Source: an uncultured Pelagibacteraceae bacterium
GTDB taxonomy: Bacteria; Pseudomonadota; Alphaproteobacteria; Pelagibacterales; Pelagibacteraceae
DNA length: 64,000 nt
Direction: 5' to 3'
Assembly (NCBI GenBank): GCA_902524955.1
Contig: CABZEY010000001.1
Coordinates: 124,001-188,000, forward strand
Shown here in pieces: positions 26,479 through 35,907 of this stretch (the stretch's first letter is position 1; every line of letters begins with the position of its first letter). The notes under the pieces are model-generated. The model did no database searches, was not told the origin of the DNA, and saw only the letters and a program-made list of their open reading frames with translations. A program made the position numbers and the translations under genes.

Positions 26479-27022
26479 GAATAAATCTTTTATTAAATTT
26501 ATAGCAGACTTTGGTCCTTTATTAATTTTTTTTTATTTTTATAAAAAATACGGAATGAATGAGGCTATTCTACCGCTGATTATAGCGACATTGATTGCAA
26601 CAGGAATTTTATATTTTTTTGAAAAAAAAATACCTAAAGTTCCAATAATTGGTGCAACATTAGTTGCAGTTTTTGGCGGATTAACTTTATATTTTAATGA
26701 TAAAACTTTTTTTTATATGAAACCAACTATTGTAAACATTTTATTTGCGGCAATATTATTTATTGGAAGTTTTTTTCTTAAGAAAAACTTACTTAAGTCA
26801 TTGTTAGAAACTTCAATTAAATTAGAAGAAAGAGGCTGGGAGCTTCTAAATCAACGTTGGATTTTATTTTTTATTTTCCTTGCAATATTAAATGAGGTTG
26901 TTTGGAGAACGCAATCAGAAGATTTTTGGGTAAAGTTTAAAGTTTTTGGAATCATACCAATAACATTAATTTTTACTATGTTTCAGATCGGTTTAATAAA
27001 TAAGTATAAAAAAGATGTTTAA
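26477..27022 (+). CDS. yciB: Inner-membrane septation protein YciB (IspZ)
   Basis: YciB family proteins are five-helix inner-membrane proteins linked to cell-envelope synthesis and septation. The 181 residues show the family start (FIKFIADFGPLLIFFYFYKKYGMNEAILPLI), the KPTIVNILFAAILFIGSFFLKKNLLKSL core at about 75-105, and LNEVVWRTQSEDFWVKFKVFG near 135-156. It overlaps the DUF2794 gene by 8 bases. Confidence 0.9.
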   Translation: MNKSFIKFIADFGPLLIFFYFYKKYGMNEAILPLIIATLIATGILYFFEKKIPKVPIIGATLVAVFGGLTLYFNDKTFFYMKPTIVNILFAAILFIGSFFLKKNLLKSLLETSIKLEERGWELLNQRWILFFIFLAILNEVVWRTQSEDFWVKFKVFGIIPITLIFTMFQIGLINKYKKDV

Positions 27023-27344
27023 TATAATTAAAAATAAAAATTATAAAGAAGAAATTTTTTTTAATAGGAAAGAATTAGGTGAGATCCTTAATATATACGG
27101 ATCAATGGTTGCAAAAGGTGAATGGAAAGATTATGCAATTTTTATAAATAAAAATGTAGTTGGTTTTGACATTTATAGAAAAGCGACAGAAAAGCCATTA
27201 TTTCAAATTATTAAAAATTTAAAAAGTAAATTTGGTCAAAAGTATTGTCTTAAAGATCAACATGGAAAAATTGTAAAATATTCCAGTGAATTAAAATACA
27301 TTATTTCTTTACTACATAAAAAAAATCTGCGTCTAATTAAGTGA
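27015..27344 (+). CDS. DUF2794 family protein
   Basis: A 109-residue alphaproteobacterial protein of unknown function. The family traits are FNRKELGEILNIYGSMVAKGEWKDYAI near 21-47, the FDIYRKATEKPLFQI strand, and a lysine-rich end. It is cytoplasmic with no signal or membrane segment. Both neighbours overlap it (yciB by 8 bases, the DUF2256 gene by 4). Confidence 0.8.
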   Translation: MFNIIKNKNYKEEIFFNRKELGEILNIYGSMVAKGEWKDYAIFINKNVVGFDIYRKATEKPLFQIIKNLKSKFGQKYCLKDQHGKIVKYSSELKYIISLLHKKNLRLIK

Positions 27345-27475
27345 TAAAAAAACAGTTTCTGCCTAAAAAAATTTGTAGGACTTGTGGAAGAGAATTTGCT
27401 TGGAGAAAAAAATGGGAAAAAAATTGGGAATTGGTGAAATATTGTTCAAAGAAATGTTCTAATAAAAAACCCTAG
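27341..27475 (+). CDS. DUF2256 zinc-ribbon protein (44 aa)
   Basis: This short gene starts with GTG overlapping the TGA of the DUF2794 gene (GTGA at 27341-27344). It encodes 44 residues: MIKKQFLPKKICRTCGREF, then AWRKKWEKNWELVKYC, then SKKCSNKKP. Cys12, Cys15, Cys35 and Cys39 form a likely zinc ribbon, and WRKKW...W is the DUF2256 signature. Function unknown. Its TAG lies inside the arm of the terminator hairpin at 27468-27496. Confidence 0.85.
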   Translation: MIKKQFLPKKICRTCGREFAWRKKWEKNWELVKYCSKKCSNKKP

Positions 27476-27496
27476 TCCAAATATATTAGACTAGGG
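27468..27496 (-). terminator. Intrinsic terminator for the Bax-inhibitor gene
   Basis: AACCCTAGTC (27468-27477) and GACTAGGGTT (27487-27496) form a perfect 10-bp stem with a 9-base loop. On the minus strand it is followed by TTTTTTATT, a good U-run for the gene ending at 27510. On the plus strand it overlaps the stop codon of the DUF2256 gene and has only a weak U-run. Confidence 0.85.
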
Positions 27497-27509
27497 TTAT
27501 AAAAATTTA

Positions 27510-28268
27510 TTATCGTCTTTGACCAAAAAGTCTTAACAACATTATAAAAAGATTAATAAAGTCTAGGTATAATGTTAATGCACCCATTACAGCTTTCTTC
27601 GAAGAAACTTCTGAAGAGTCGCTCTCAAAATACATATTTTTGATTTTTTGAGTATCGTATGCAGTCAAACCTACAAAAATTAAAACACCTAATACCGATA
27701 CCACCCAATAAACTGCTGGAGACTTTAAGAAAATGTTTACTAAAGAAGCAATTAGGATTCCTATTAAACCCATTAATAAAAAAGAACCCCATCCTGTTAA
27801 ATCTCTTTTTGTTGTATAGCCATATAAACTCATTGCACCAAATGTTCCTGCAGTAATAAAAAATACTCTTGAAATACTTGCTCCAGTGTATTGTAAGAAA
27901 ATGGAAGATAAAGAAGCTCCCATTAATGCAGCAAATATCCAAAAAACTGTTTGTGCCCTTGCCGCACTCATTTTATTAATTCCGAAGCTCATGTAAAAAA
28001 CTATTCCAAGAGGTGCTAGAGCAATTACCCACATTAATGCGGATGTATAAATTGCACTTCCAAGTGATGTTAAACCTGTAATGTTTCCTGATTGATCTGT
28101 AATTACAGAAAATTTAAATAAACCCAAAGCTATAAAGCCTGTAAGTAAAATTCCTGATGCCATAAAGTTATAAACTTTAAGCATGTAACTTCTTAGTCCT
28201 TGATCAATACTTTCCCCAGCTACTGCTGATGTTGATTGAACTTTTGCTATTCTATCCTTTAAACTCAT
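27510..28268 (-). CDS. Bax inhibitor-1 / YccA family membrane protein
   Basis: A 252-residue protein with seven predicted helices (first at about 31-52). The BI-1 family signature is the MASGILLTGFIALGLF region and the closing GLTAYDTQKIKNMY segment with a conserved aspartate, followed by ALTLYLDFINLFIMLLRLFG. These proteins are calcium-leak or protease-modulating membrane proteins (YccA binds FtsH in E. coli), but the role here is not known. AGGAGA precedes the start. Confidence 0.9.
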   Translation of the reverse strand: MSLKDRIAKVQSTSAVAGESIDQGLRSYMLKVYNFMASGILLTGFIALGLFKFSVITDQSGNITGLTSLGSAIYTSALMWVIALAPLGIVFYMSFGINKMSAARAQTVFWIFAALMGASLSSIFLQYTGASISRVFFITAGTFGAMSLYGYTTKRDLTGWGSFLLMGLIGILIASLVNIFLKSPAVYWVVSVLGVLIFVGLTAYDTQKIKNMYFESDSSEVSSKKAVMGALTLYLDFINLFIMLLRLFGQRR

Positions 28269-28298
28269 AATCTCCTTTATTTATTTCGTTTATTATAC

Positions 28299-28329
28299 AT
28301 TATATTGTAAATTTTTGTGGAAATTTCAA
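28299..28329 (-). promoter_or_regulatory. Candidate promoter of the Bax-inhibitor gene
   Basis: On the minus strand TTGAAA (28329-28324) and TATAAT (28304-28299) lie upstream of the ATG at 28268, with a 19-base spacer, a little longer than ideal. A second TATAAT is at 28297-28292. Sequence reading only. Confidence 0.4.
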
Positions 28330-28345
28330 GGTCTCTAAAACTTAA

Positions 28346-28921
28346 TTAAATCAATATTTTTAGATCAGAATAAATTAATTCTAGTGCGACATATAGAATT
28401 GCAAGTAAACCTAGCCATGCAATCCATCCATACTTTGAAATCATTTTTGATACTGCATTTGCCATTGTTGCCATAATAATTATGGATAAAACTAATCCAA
28501 ATACCAAAAGATCATAATGTTGTTTTGCTGCTCCTGCAACACCAAGTACGTTATCAAGACTCAAACTAACATCTGCTAACGCAATGGTAAATATGGCACT
28601 AATCAACCCTTTGTTTTTTGGATTAAAATTAATTTTTTTATTATCACCCTTTTTAATTACATCCTTATAAAGTTTGTAGACAACCCATAATAAAATAAGT
28701 CCTCCTAATAATTTTAATCCTTCAATTTGAAGCAGGTATGCTGTTAGAAAAGTAAATATTATTCTTAATATTACAGCAGCTGATATTCCCCAAAAAAATA
28801 TTTTTTTTCTTATTTTAGGATCAAATTTTGATGCAAGCATCCCTATTATGATTGCATTGTCAGCAGCTAAAACTAGGTCTATTAGAATAATTTGTATTAA
28901 AATAATAATTTGTTCAGACAT
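28346..28921 (-). CDS. TerC family integral membrane protein
   Basis: A 191-residue protein with six to seven helices. The TerC family is marked by LIDLVLAADNAIIIGMLASKF near 14-34 and IALADVSLSLDNVLGVAGAA near 115-134, both with conserved acidic pairs in membrane helices. Members have been linked to manganese efflux and tellurite resistance. The exact ion here is unknown. It is divergent from the aldo/keto reductase gene with a 46-base gap. Confidence 0.9.
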   Translation of the reverse strand: MSEQIIILIQIILIDLVLAADNAIIIGMLASKFDPKIRKKIFFWGISAAVILRIIFTFLTAYLLQIEGLKLLGGLILLWVVYKLYKDVIKKGDNKKINFNPKNKGLISAIFTIALADVSLSLDNVLGVAGAAKQHYDLLVFGLVLSIIIMATMANAVSKMISKYGWIAWLGLLAILYVALELIYSDLKILI

Positions 28922-28967
28922 TAGAATTTTTATTTATAATTGTTCGATCATGGGGTAAACATTTTTT

Positions 28968-30014
28968 ATGATTTATAAAAACTTAGGCCATTCTAATATT
29001 AAAGTAAGTACAATTTGCCTTGGGACAATGACTTGGGGAGAACAAAATACCGAAAATGAAGCATTTCAACAAATGGATATGGCCTTTGATTATGGAGTCA
29101 ATTTTTTTGATACTGCTGAACTCTATCCAATTCCGCCTAGTGAAAAAACTCAAGGAGAAACTAGCCGTATTATATCAAGATGGATTAGATCTAAAAATAA
29201 TAGAGATAAAATAATTATAGCGGACAAAATTGTTGGTAGATCTAAAATGGATTGGTTTAGAGATGATGCTGATGAAACAAGATTAAATAAGAAACAAATT
29301 AAATTTGCACTAGATCGTTCTTTAAAAAATTTAAACACAGATTATATTGACTTATATCAACTTCACTGGCCTGACCGTCCACTAAATGTTTTCTCTGGGC
29401 TTGAATATCGTCACAAAGAGATAAATGATGTTATTCCAATTTTAGAAACTTTAAATTGTTTAACTGATCTAATAAAAGAAGGAAAAATACGATCGTTTGG
29501 TATTTCAAATGAAACAGCCTGGGGTACATGTGAATTTGTTAAAACAGCAGAAGCAAAAAATTTAGAAAAAGTGGTTTCAATTCAAAATCCATATAATTTA
29601 TTAAATCGAAGTTTTGAAGTTGGGTTATCAGAAGTTTCGATCAGGGAAAATGTTGGGCTACTTGCATATTCACCGTTAGCAAGTGGAACACTTAGCGGTA
29701 AATATTTAGATGGCAAGCTACCAGAGGGATCAAGGTTAAAACTTTTTGGAGACAGGTATCCAAGGTATAGAACAGAAAATGCTGAACCTGCAGTCAAAGA
29801 ATATGTAAAAATTGCAAAAAAAGCTAATCTAGATGTATGTCAAATGGCTATTAAATTTTGTGAAATGCAGTCTTTTGTTACTTCTGTCATAATTGGAGCC
29901 ACAAATACCGATCAATTAAAAAAGAATCTACAAAGTCATGAAATCAAACTTGATGACGAAACGATTACGGCTATAAATGAAATACAATTAAAATATTCAA
30001 ATCCATGTCCTTAA
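28968..30014 (+). CDS. Aldo/keto reductase (Tas-like)
   Basis: A 348-residue NADPH-dependent TIM-barrel reductase. Asp48 and Tyr53 (NFFDTAELY) and the histidine in YQLHWPDRP match the catalytic tetrad of the family. SFGISNETAWG and the C-terminal SVIIGATNTDQLKKNL bind the cofactor. Its long N-terminal half with the AELYPIPPSEKTQGETS segment matches the Tas/YghZ type. The physiological substrate is not evident. It overlaps the IalB gene by 10 bases. Confidence 0.9.
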   Translation: MIYKNLGHSNIKVSTICLGTMTWGEQNTENEAFQQMDMAFDYGVNFFDTAELYPIPPSEKTQGETSRIISRWIRSKNNRDKIIIADKIVGRSKMDWFRDDADETRLNKKQIKFALDRSLKNLNTDYIDLYQLHWPDRPLNVFSGLEYRHKEINDVIPILETLNCLTDLIKEGKIRSFGISNETAWGTCEFVKTAEAKNLEKVVSIQNPYNLLNRSFEVGLSEVSIRENVGLLAYSPLASGTLSGKYLDGKLPEGSRLKLFGDRYPRYRTENAEPAVKEYVKIAKKANLDVCQMAIKFCEMQSFVTSVIIGATNTDQLKKNLQSHEIKLDDETITAINEIQLKYSNPCP

Positions 30015-30511
30015 AAAAAATAATTTATACTTTCTGTGTTTCAATATTTGTGTGTAGCTATTCAGTGGCACAAATTAAAATAGAAAAAAAATATAAAATG
30101 TGGGAAAGCCAATTTGTTGATGAGGGCAAAAGTAAAATTTGTTTTGCTGTTTCAATGCCAACAAGAATGTCACCAAAAAATTTAAACCGAGCAGAATCTA
30201 GAATTTTTGTTACATTTAGACCGGGGGATGGGGTATCTAATGAAATAAGTATAACAAATGGATATCCGTTTAGTAAAAAGAGTAATGTAAATGTAAATGT
30301 TGGAAATGCACAATTTAAATTTGAAACTAAGGGTAAGTTTGCTTGGATGACCGGACTCGATGACGAATTAAGAATGATTAGAGCTATGAAAAAAGCAAAT
30401 AAAGCACAAGTTATCGGAAAATCATCAAGAGGTAATAAAACTAAAGACACATACTCACTGATGGGTTTTACTGACGCTTACAATTCTGCGAGAAAAAATT
30501 GTAAAAATTAA
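30005..30511 (+). CDS. Invasion-associated locus B (IalB) family protein
   Basis: A 168-residue exported protein with a signal peptide (about 1-22). The IalB fold is recognisable by WESQFVDEGKSKICFAVSMPTRMSPKN, the FVTFRPGDGVSNEISITNGYPF stretch and the conserved KFAWMTGLDDELRMIRAMKKANKAQVIG segment. IalB proteins are widespread in alphaproteobacteria, and most have no known role outside Bartonella. The start lies within the aldo/keto reductase stop region. Confidence 0.85.
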   Translation: MSLKKIIYTFCVSIFVCSYSVAQIKIEKKYKMWESQFVDEGKSKICFAVSMPTRMSPKNLNRAESRIFVTFRPGDGVSNEISITNGYPFSKKSNVNVNVGNAQFKFETKGKFAWMTGLDDELRMIRAMKKANKAQVIGKSSRGNKTKDTYSLMGFTDAYNSARKNCKN

Positions 30512-30514
30512 TAA

Positions 30515-31702
30515 ATGAAAAAAAAAATGAAAGTTGTCCTAGCCTATTCAGGAGGACTTGATACCTCGGTAATCCTTAAGTGGCTTCAAGATAAATATAA
30601 TGCTGAAGTAATTTGTTATACATCAGATTTAGGTCAAGAGATTGATAGAAAAGCAATTTATAAAAATGCAAAAAGACTTGGTGTAAAAAATATAATTATT
30701 GAAGATTTAAAAGAAACTTTCGTAAAAGATTATGTGTTTCCAATGATTAGAGGTAATGCCTTATACGAAGGCATTTATTTGCTGGGAACTTCTATTGCAA
30801 GACCTTTAATTGCTAAACGTCAAATTGAAATTGCAAAAAAGTTTGGTGCGAATGCTGTCTCACACGGCGCAACAGGCAAAGGTAACGATCAAGTAAGATT
30901 CGAACTTGGTTATTATTATTTTGGTCCAAAAATGAAAGTCATTGCACCGTGGAGGGAATGGAGTCTCAATTCAAGAAATTCTCTTATTCAATACGCAAAA
31001 AAAAATGGTATTATCATACCGAAAGACAAAAAGGGAGCACCTCCATTTTCAGTTGATGACAATTTACTTCATACATCTACTGAAGGAAAAATATTAGAGG
31101 ATCCAAAAAAAGAAGCTCCAGAATATATTTTTCAAAGAACTATTTCTCCAGAAAAAGCTCCGAATAAACCAACTTACATAACTTTAGAATATAAGAACGG
31201 TGATCCAGTAAGCCTTAACAATAAAAGACTTTCACCAGCAAAACTTCTTGGTAAATTAAATATAATCGCTGGAAAAAATGGAATCGGTAGAGCGGATCTA
31301 GTTGAAAACAGGTTTATTGGAATTAAATCTCGTGGGGTTTATGAAACACCGGGTGGCACTGTGTTATTATTTGCAAATAGAGCAATACAGTCAGTAACTT
31401 TGGATAAACAAACTATGCATAAAAACGATGAGCTCATGCCAAGATACGCAGAGCTAATTTATAACGGATACTGGTTCTCAAAAGAGAGGCTAAAAATACA
31501 AAAAATAATCGATAAGAAGAAAAATAAGATAAGAGGAAAAGTTAAAGTAAAATTATATAAAGGTAACATATCCATCGTATCTAGATCCTCGAACAGCTCT
31601 GTTTATTCAATAAAAAAAGTATCGTTTGAAGAAAATAAAACTTTTAACAAAAAAAATGTAGAGAATTTTATTAAAAAACACTGTAAGCTATTAAAAAGAT
31701 AA
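30515..31702 (+). CDS. argG: Argininosuccinate synthase
   Basis: ArgG joins citrulline and aspartate, with ATP, in arginine synthesis. The PP-motif SGGLDTS is at 12-18 (AYSGGLDTS). [21 protein letters not shown] and [16 protein letters not shown] are the citrulline and ATP contact regions. The 395 residues match the short type. An internal ATG at 30527 is an alternative start. The gene follows IalB by 3 bases and the PsiE gene begins directly after its stop. Confidence 0.96.
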   Translation: MKKKMKVVLAYSGGLDTSVILKWLQDKYNAEVICYTSDLGQEIDRKAIYKNAKRLGVKNIIIEDLKETFVKDYVFPMIRGNALYEGIYLLGTSIARPLIAKRQIEIAKKFGANAVSHGATGKGNDQVRFELGYYYFGPKMKVIAPWREWSLNSRNSLIQYAKKNGIIIPKDKKGAPPFSVDDNLLHTSTEGKILEDPKKEAPEYIFQRTISPEKAPNKPTYITLEYKNGDPVSLNNKRLSPAKLLGKLNIIAGKNGIGRADLVENRFIGIKSRGVYETPGGTVLLFANRAIQSVTLDKQTMHKNDELMPRYAELIYNGYWFSKERLKIQKIIDKKKNKIRGKVKVKLYKGNISIVSRSSNSSVYSIKKVSFEENKTFNKKNVENFIKKHCKLLKR

Positions 31703-32086
31703 ATGAAAAATATAATTAGATTAACCCAACTTGTAGGCGCGGCAATAGTCCTTGTTGCAACTACAATAGCTTTTTGCCTTGAAATATTAAAAATGGCTAA
31801 TGTTCAAAGTATTGAATTGGCTGATCTTTTGTTACTTTTCATTTATTTAGAGGTAATGGGAATGGTTGGTAACTATTGGAGCAATCAATCTATAAGACTA
31901 ACTTATCCATTATTTATTGCTATTACAGCATTATCACGACTTATTATTCTTCAAAAAAAAGATACTGATGCTTCATTTTTAATTTATGAGTCAGGAGCAA
32001 TTCTTTTATTAGCAATTGCGATTGTAGTTTTAAAACTTAGAAAAAGCAAAATACTTAAAATAGATCTCTCCCGAGGAGATATATAG
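31703..32086 (+). CDS. PsiE-family phosphate-starvation-type membrane protein
   Basis: A 127-residue protein with four hydrophobic segments. The pattern DLLLLFIYLEVMGMVGNYWSNQSIRLTYPLFIAITALSRLIIL resembles the PsiE family, inner-membrane proteins induced on phosphate starvation in E. coli. Function unknown. It begins immediately after argG and converges with folD. Confidence 0.78.
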   Translation: MKNIIRLTQLVGAAIVLVATTIAFCLEILKMANVQSIELADLLLLFIYLEVMGMVGNYWSNQSIRLTYPLFIAITALSRLIILQKKDTDASFLIYESGAILLLAIAIVVLKLRKSKILKIDLSRGDI

Positions 32087-32094
32087 TAAAATTA

Positions 32095-32949
32095 TTAAAT
32101 CCTTTTAGAAATTTTTTTATAGGCTTTTAAGGTGTTTTCTAATAAACAGGCAATCGTCATTGGTCCAACTCCACCTGGAACTGGACTTATACCTTTTACT
32201 TTATCTTGAATGTCGTCAAAATCGACGTCTCCGACAATTTTATTTTTACCATTAATTTCTATCCTATTTATTCCTACATCAATAATTATTGCTGTATCTT
32301 TTACCCAGTCGCTTTTAACCATCTTGGCCTTTCCAACAGCTGCTATGACAATGTCTCCATTTTTACAAATTTCTTCAATATTTTTGGTTTTGGAATGGAC
32401 TATTGTGACTGTGCAATTTTCTTTCAATAAAAGTTGAGCCATTGGTTTTCCATTAATGTTTGATCTTCCAATAACTACAGCATTTAAACCAGATAAATTT
32501 GGTATCACTTTCTTGATAAGATAATAACATCCTAATGGTGTGCAAGGAACCATAGCATCATTACCAGAAGACAAGTTTCCAACATTTATTGGATGGAATC
32601 CATCGACATCTTTAACAGGATCTATAGTTTGAATTATATCTTTTTGATTAATATGTTTTGGCAGTGGGAGTTGAACCAATATTCCATGTACATTCGAATC
32701 ATTATTTAATTTTTTAATCTCGTTTTTTAAATCTTCTTCAGAAATACTTTCATCAAACCTTAAAACAATTGAATTTATTCCTACTTCATTGGCAAACTTT
32801 TCTTTGTTTCTTACATATATTTGACTTGCTGGATGTTCTCCAATTAAAATAACTGTTAGTCCAGGTTTGTTGTTATTGGGTAATTTTTTTATGTCACTCT
32901 TTATTTTATCTCGTAATTCCCCTGCAATTTTTTTCCCATCTATAATCAC
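32095..32949 (-). CDS. folD: Methylene-THF dehydrogenase / methenyl-THF cyclohydrolase
   Basis: FolD interconverts methylene-, methenyl- and formyl-tetrahydrofolate. The active region QIYVRNKEKFANEVGI holds Tyr45 and Lys49. The QLPLPKHIN loop, GRSNINGKPMAQLLL cofactor motif and SPVPGGVGPMT signature are all present. The 284 residues match the bifunctional enzyme. It overlaps the YggT gene by 4 bases. Confidence 0.96.
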   Translation of the reverse strand: MIIDGKKIAGELRDKIKSDIKKLPNNNKPGLTVILIGEHPASQIYVRNKEKFANEVGINSIVLRFDESISEEDLKNEIKKLNNDSNVHGILVQLPLPKHINQKDIIQTIDPVKDVDGFHPINVGNLSSGNDAMVPCTPLGCYYLIKKVIPNLSGLNAVVIGRSNINGKPMAQLLLKENCTVTIVHSKTKNIEEICKNGDIVIAAVGKAKMVKSDWVKDTAIIIDVGINRIEINGKNKIVGDVDFDDIQDKVKGISPVPGGVGPMTIACLLENTLKAYKKISKRI

Positions 32950-33233
32950 AATAAACCAAGCCCATATTCTCTAAGTAAATTTCTCAAAAAACCTAAAATT
33001 AAAAATAAGATGATAGGCGAAAAGTCTAAACCAGCAATATTTGGTAAAAATCGTCTTATTGGATTTAATAACGGATCAGTAAGTTTAAACGTGACGTCAA
33101 GCACCGTATACACAAACCTATTGCTCGTATTAATTACATTAAAAGCAGCAAGCCATGAGAGGATAATGTTTATTATTAAAACCAATGAAAAAAGGTAAAT
33201 AATATTATCAATTAAGATTAATAAGGAATTCAT
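32946..33233 (-). CDS. YggT family membrane protein
   Basis: A 95-residue protein with two membrane segments (about 7-32 and 70-90). FKLTDPLLNPIRRFLPNIAGLDFSPIILFLIL is the YggT core. Role unknown; relatives sit near cell-division and osmotic genes. It overlaps the MscS gene by 4 bases and the folD gene by 4, forming mscS-yggT-folD. Confidence 0.9.
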   Translation of the reverse strand: MNSLLILIDNIIYLFSLVLIINIILSWLAAFNVINTSNRFVYTVLDVTFKLTDPLLNPIRRFLPNIAGLDFSPIILFLILGFLRNLLREYGLGLL

Positions 33234-34327
33234 TTTTCAAACTTTTCAACATAAATAGACTGCGATGGAAACGCGAACGAGGCATCTGCGCTCTCAACAA
33301 TTTGTTTAATCTTTATAATAAATTTATCTTTAACTTTTAACCATTCATAATAACTATTTGTTTTGGTATAGCATCTTATTAAGATATCTATTGAACTTGC
33401 TGAAAACTGATTTAAGTTCACAGCACAAGGTGTGCTAGCTGATATAATAAAATCTTCATCGTTTTTAATAAACTCTAGTATTTCATTTCTAATTCGTTCT
33501 AATTTTTGGGATGTTGTTTTATATTCAAGGCCAATAACCCACTCAATTCTTCTATTTGAAGTTTCTGATTGATTAACTACTGCCTTTTCCGCAAATTGGA
33601 AGTTTGGGATTGTGGCTAAAGACTTATCAAATTTTCTTACTACCGTTGAACGAAAGCCAATGTCTTCAACAACTCCTTCTATTACACCGTCAACAAAAAT
33701 CCAATCACCAACTTTAAATCTTTTTTCTACTAGAACTAAAATTCCAGAAATAAGATTTTTAAACAAATCCTGAGCACCAAGAGCAACCGCCACACCGAAA
33801 AGACCAAGACCAGCAATGATAGGGCCAATTTTAATACCCCAAATTTCAAGTGTCGCAGCAAAACCTAAAATAATAATTAAAACCTTTAATGCACGTATTA
33901 TCCAATTTAATAAATCTCTGGATAAAATTTGTTCTATACTTTTTATTAGAAGTGCTGCTGGCTGAATTAACTGATGAATAAACCAAAAAATTAAAATAGT
34001 AACAAGTGATCTATTTAAATGATCAATAAAGATTGAAGATTTGCCATCAAATTCTAAAAAGCTGGAAGCAACAAAAAATCCAAAAACAATTGGAAAAAAT
34101 TTTACAGGACCTTCGAGGGAAGTTGTCAAACTATTGTCAAAATTATTAGTACTTTTTGAAACATAGGTTTCAATTCTTTTGACGATAAATCTAGAAACTA
34201 CACTTCTTAAAAGTAAAAATACAAAAAATACCGCAAGTGCAGTAACTATATCTGTAAAGCTTGCGCCTGATATCCCGTCCTTCCAAACATCACTCAATAA
34301 TGAGAAAAAATTATTAAATACATCCAT
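33230..34327 (-). CDS. MscS-type mechanosensitive channel family protein
   Basis: A 365-residue protein with about four helices (22-42, 77-96, 105-125, 145-165) before the pore helix region GLGLFGVAVALGAQDLFKNLISGILVLVEKRFKVGDWI. That segment is the MscS core and turns into the soluble beta domain. Longer than E. coli MscS because of extra N-terminal helices. It should open on hypo-osmotic shock. The next gene upstream is divergent (tsaD, 67-base gap). Confidence 0.9.
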   Translation of the reverse strand: MDVFNNFFSLLSDVWKDGISGASFTDIVTALAVFFVFLLLRSVVSRFIVKRIETYVSKSTNNFDNSLTTSLEGPVKFFPIVFGFFVASSFLEFDGKSSIFIDHLNRSLVTILIFWFIHQLIQPAALLIKSIEQILSRDLLNWIIRALKVLIIILGFAATLEIWGIKIGPIIAGLGLFGVAVALGAQDLFKNLISGILVLVEKRFKVGDWIFVDGVIEGVVEDIGFRSTVVRKFDKSLATIPNFQFAEKAVVNQSETSNRRIEWVIGLEYKTTSQKLERIRNEILEFIKNDEDFIISASTPCAVNLNQFSASSIDILIRCYTKTNSYYEWLKVKDKFIIKIKQIVESADASFAFPSQSIYVEKFEK

Positions 34328-34394
34328 ATTAATTTTGAAATATACGTGTAAATTGTTCTAATCAAGACAAAATTCAATTAAACTCAATTAGTCT

Positions 34395-35471
34395 ATGAAA
34401 AAAGATTTAATTTTTTTAGGTATTGAAACCAGCTGTGATGAGACGGCTGCTGCTGTTATTAAAAAAACTAAATCTGGAAAGGTAAAAATTTTATCCAACA
34501 TAGTTTCTAGCCAGGAAAAAATTCACAAAAAATTTGGTGGGGTGGTACCAGAATTGGCTGCAAGAACTCACGCTGAAAAGATCAACCATATAATTAAAAG
34601 AGCTATTTCAAAAAGTAAATGCTCTTTTGAGCAACTCGATGGTATTGCTACAACTGCTGGTCCAGGTCTATTAGTTTGTTTAATGATTGGTATGACAGCT
34701 GGGAAAACGATTGCAAATTTTTATAACAAACCTTTTTACGGAATTAATCATCTTGAGGGCCATGCGCTAACTATGGGATTAATAAAGCCCATAAAGTTTC
34801 CATATCTTCTACTATTAATTTCAGGAGGACATTCACAATTTTTATCTGTCAATGGTATTGGGAAATACAAAAGACTTGGAACAACAATTGATGATGCCCT
34901 AGGTGAGGCATTCGATAAAACTGCAAAAATTTTAGGTATTAAATTCCCTGGGGGGCCGATGATTGAAGTGTATGCAAAAAAAGGAGATCCTCAGGCCTAT
35001 AATTTACCAAAACCAATTCTGAACAGATCAGGTTGTAACTTATCATTCGCTGGACTTAAAACAGCAGTTTTAAACTGTTCAAAAAAAATAAAAACTAAAA
35101 AAGACAAATATAATCTAGCGTCATCATTTCAAAATACAATAAATGAAATTCTAAAAGTTAAATGTCAAAAAGCTTTTGAAATGTTTTTAAAAGATCAAAA
35201 AAACTTAAAAGATTTAAATTTTATAGTTTCTGGAGGTGTTGCATCAAATCAATCTATAAGAAAAAATTTAAAAAAAATATCCTTAGAAACGAAATTTAAT
35301 ATAAACTTTCCACCTGTAGGCCTTTGTACCGATAATGCTGCAATGATAGCTTTAGCAGGCATCTTAAACTACCAAGCCGGTAAAAAATCAAATATTGATA
35401 TATCATCACAACCTCGTTGGCCGTTAGATGAAAAGGCGCCATTTATGAAAGGAGCTGGTTTGATTTTATGA
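34395..35471 (+). CDS. tsaD: tRNA N6-adenosine threonylcarbamoyltransferase TsaD
   Basis: TsaD transfers the threonylcarbamoyl group to A37 of ANN-decoding tRNAs. The ASKHA fold begins GIETSCDETAAAV. Metal ligands are His119 and His123 in NHLEGHA. LISGGHSQF, FPGGPMIE and SGGVASN are also present. The 358 residues are slightly longer than average. It overlaps the EVE gene by 4 bases. mtaB near 1.6 kb modifies the same nucleotide. Confidence 0.96.
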   Translation: MKKDLIFLGIETSCDETAAAVIKKTKSGKVKILSNIVSSQEKIHKKFGGVVPELAARTHAEKINHIIKRAISKSKCSFEQLDGIATTAGPGLLVCLMIGMTAGKTIANFYNKPFYGINHLEGHALTMGLIKPIKFPYLLLLISGGHSQFLSVNGIGKYKRLGTTIDDALGEAFDKTAKILGIKFPGGPMIEVYAKKGDPQAYNLPKPILNRSGCNLSFAGLKTAVLNCSKKIKTKKDKYNLASSFQNTINEILKVKCQKAFEMFLKDQKNLKDLNFIVSGGVASNQSIRKNLKKISLETKFNINFPPVGLCTDNAAMIALAGILNYQAGKKSNIDISSQPRWPLDEKAPFMKGAGLIL

Positions 35472-35884
35472 AAAAGTATTGGCTAGTTAAATCTGAACCC
35501 AACGTATGGTCCATAGATCAACAGAAAAGAGCTGGTGTAAAAGGAGCTTTATGGGATGGAGTGAGAAATTATCAAGCTGCTAATAATCTTAAAGCTATGA
35601 AAAAAGGAGATCTTTGTTTTTTTTACCATTCTAACATCGGAAAAGAGATTGTTGGTATTGTAGAAGTTATTAAAGAATATTTTATTGATCCAACTGACAA
35701 AGACAGAAAGTTTGTTGCGGTGCAATTAAAATTTAAAAAAATGTTTAAAAATTTTGTAAAATTAGAAATTATTAAGCAAAATAAAGAGCTTTCGCAACTT
35801 GCTCTAATTAAGCAAAGTAGGCTTTCTGTAATGCCAATTGATTCTAAAAGCTGGAAATTGATATGTAAGTTAGGTAAAATTTAA
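35468..35884 (+). CDS. EVE domain protein
   Basis: A 138-residue single EVE-domain protein, related to thymocyte nuclear protein 1 and to PUA-like domains that bind modified bases. The signature is [54 protein letters not shown]. The ligand may be a modified nucleotide, but this is from family knowledge. It is coupled to tsaD by a 4-base overlap. Confidence 0.9.
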   Translation: MKKYWLVKSEPNVWSIDQQKRAGVKGALWDGVRNYQAANNLKAMKKGDLCFFYHSNIGKEIVGIVEVIKEYFIDPTDKDRKFVAVQLKFKKMFKNFVKLEIIKQNKELSQLALIKQSRLSVMPIDSKSWKLICKLGKI

Positions 35885-35907
35885 CTTATTATATTAAAGG
35901 GGGGATT

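Noticed and set aside
27625-27942. 105-residue frame in the Bax-inhibitor gene
   Set aside because: It is an out-of-frame shadow of the membrane protein gene with no ribosome site or family match.
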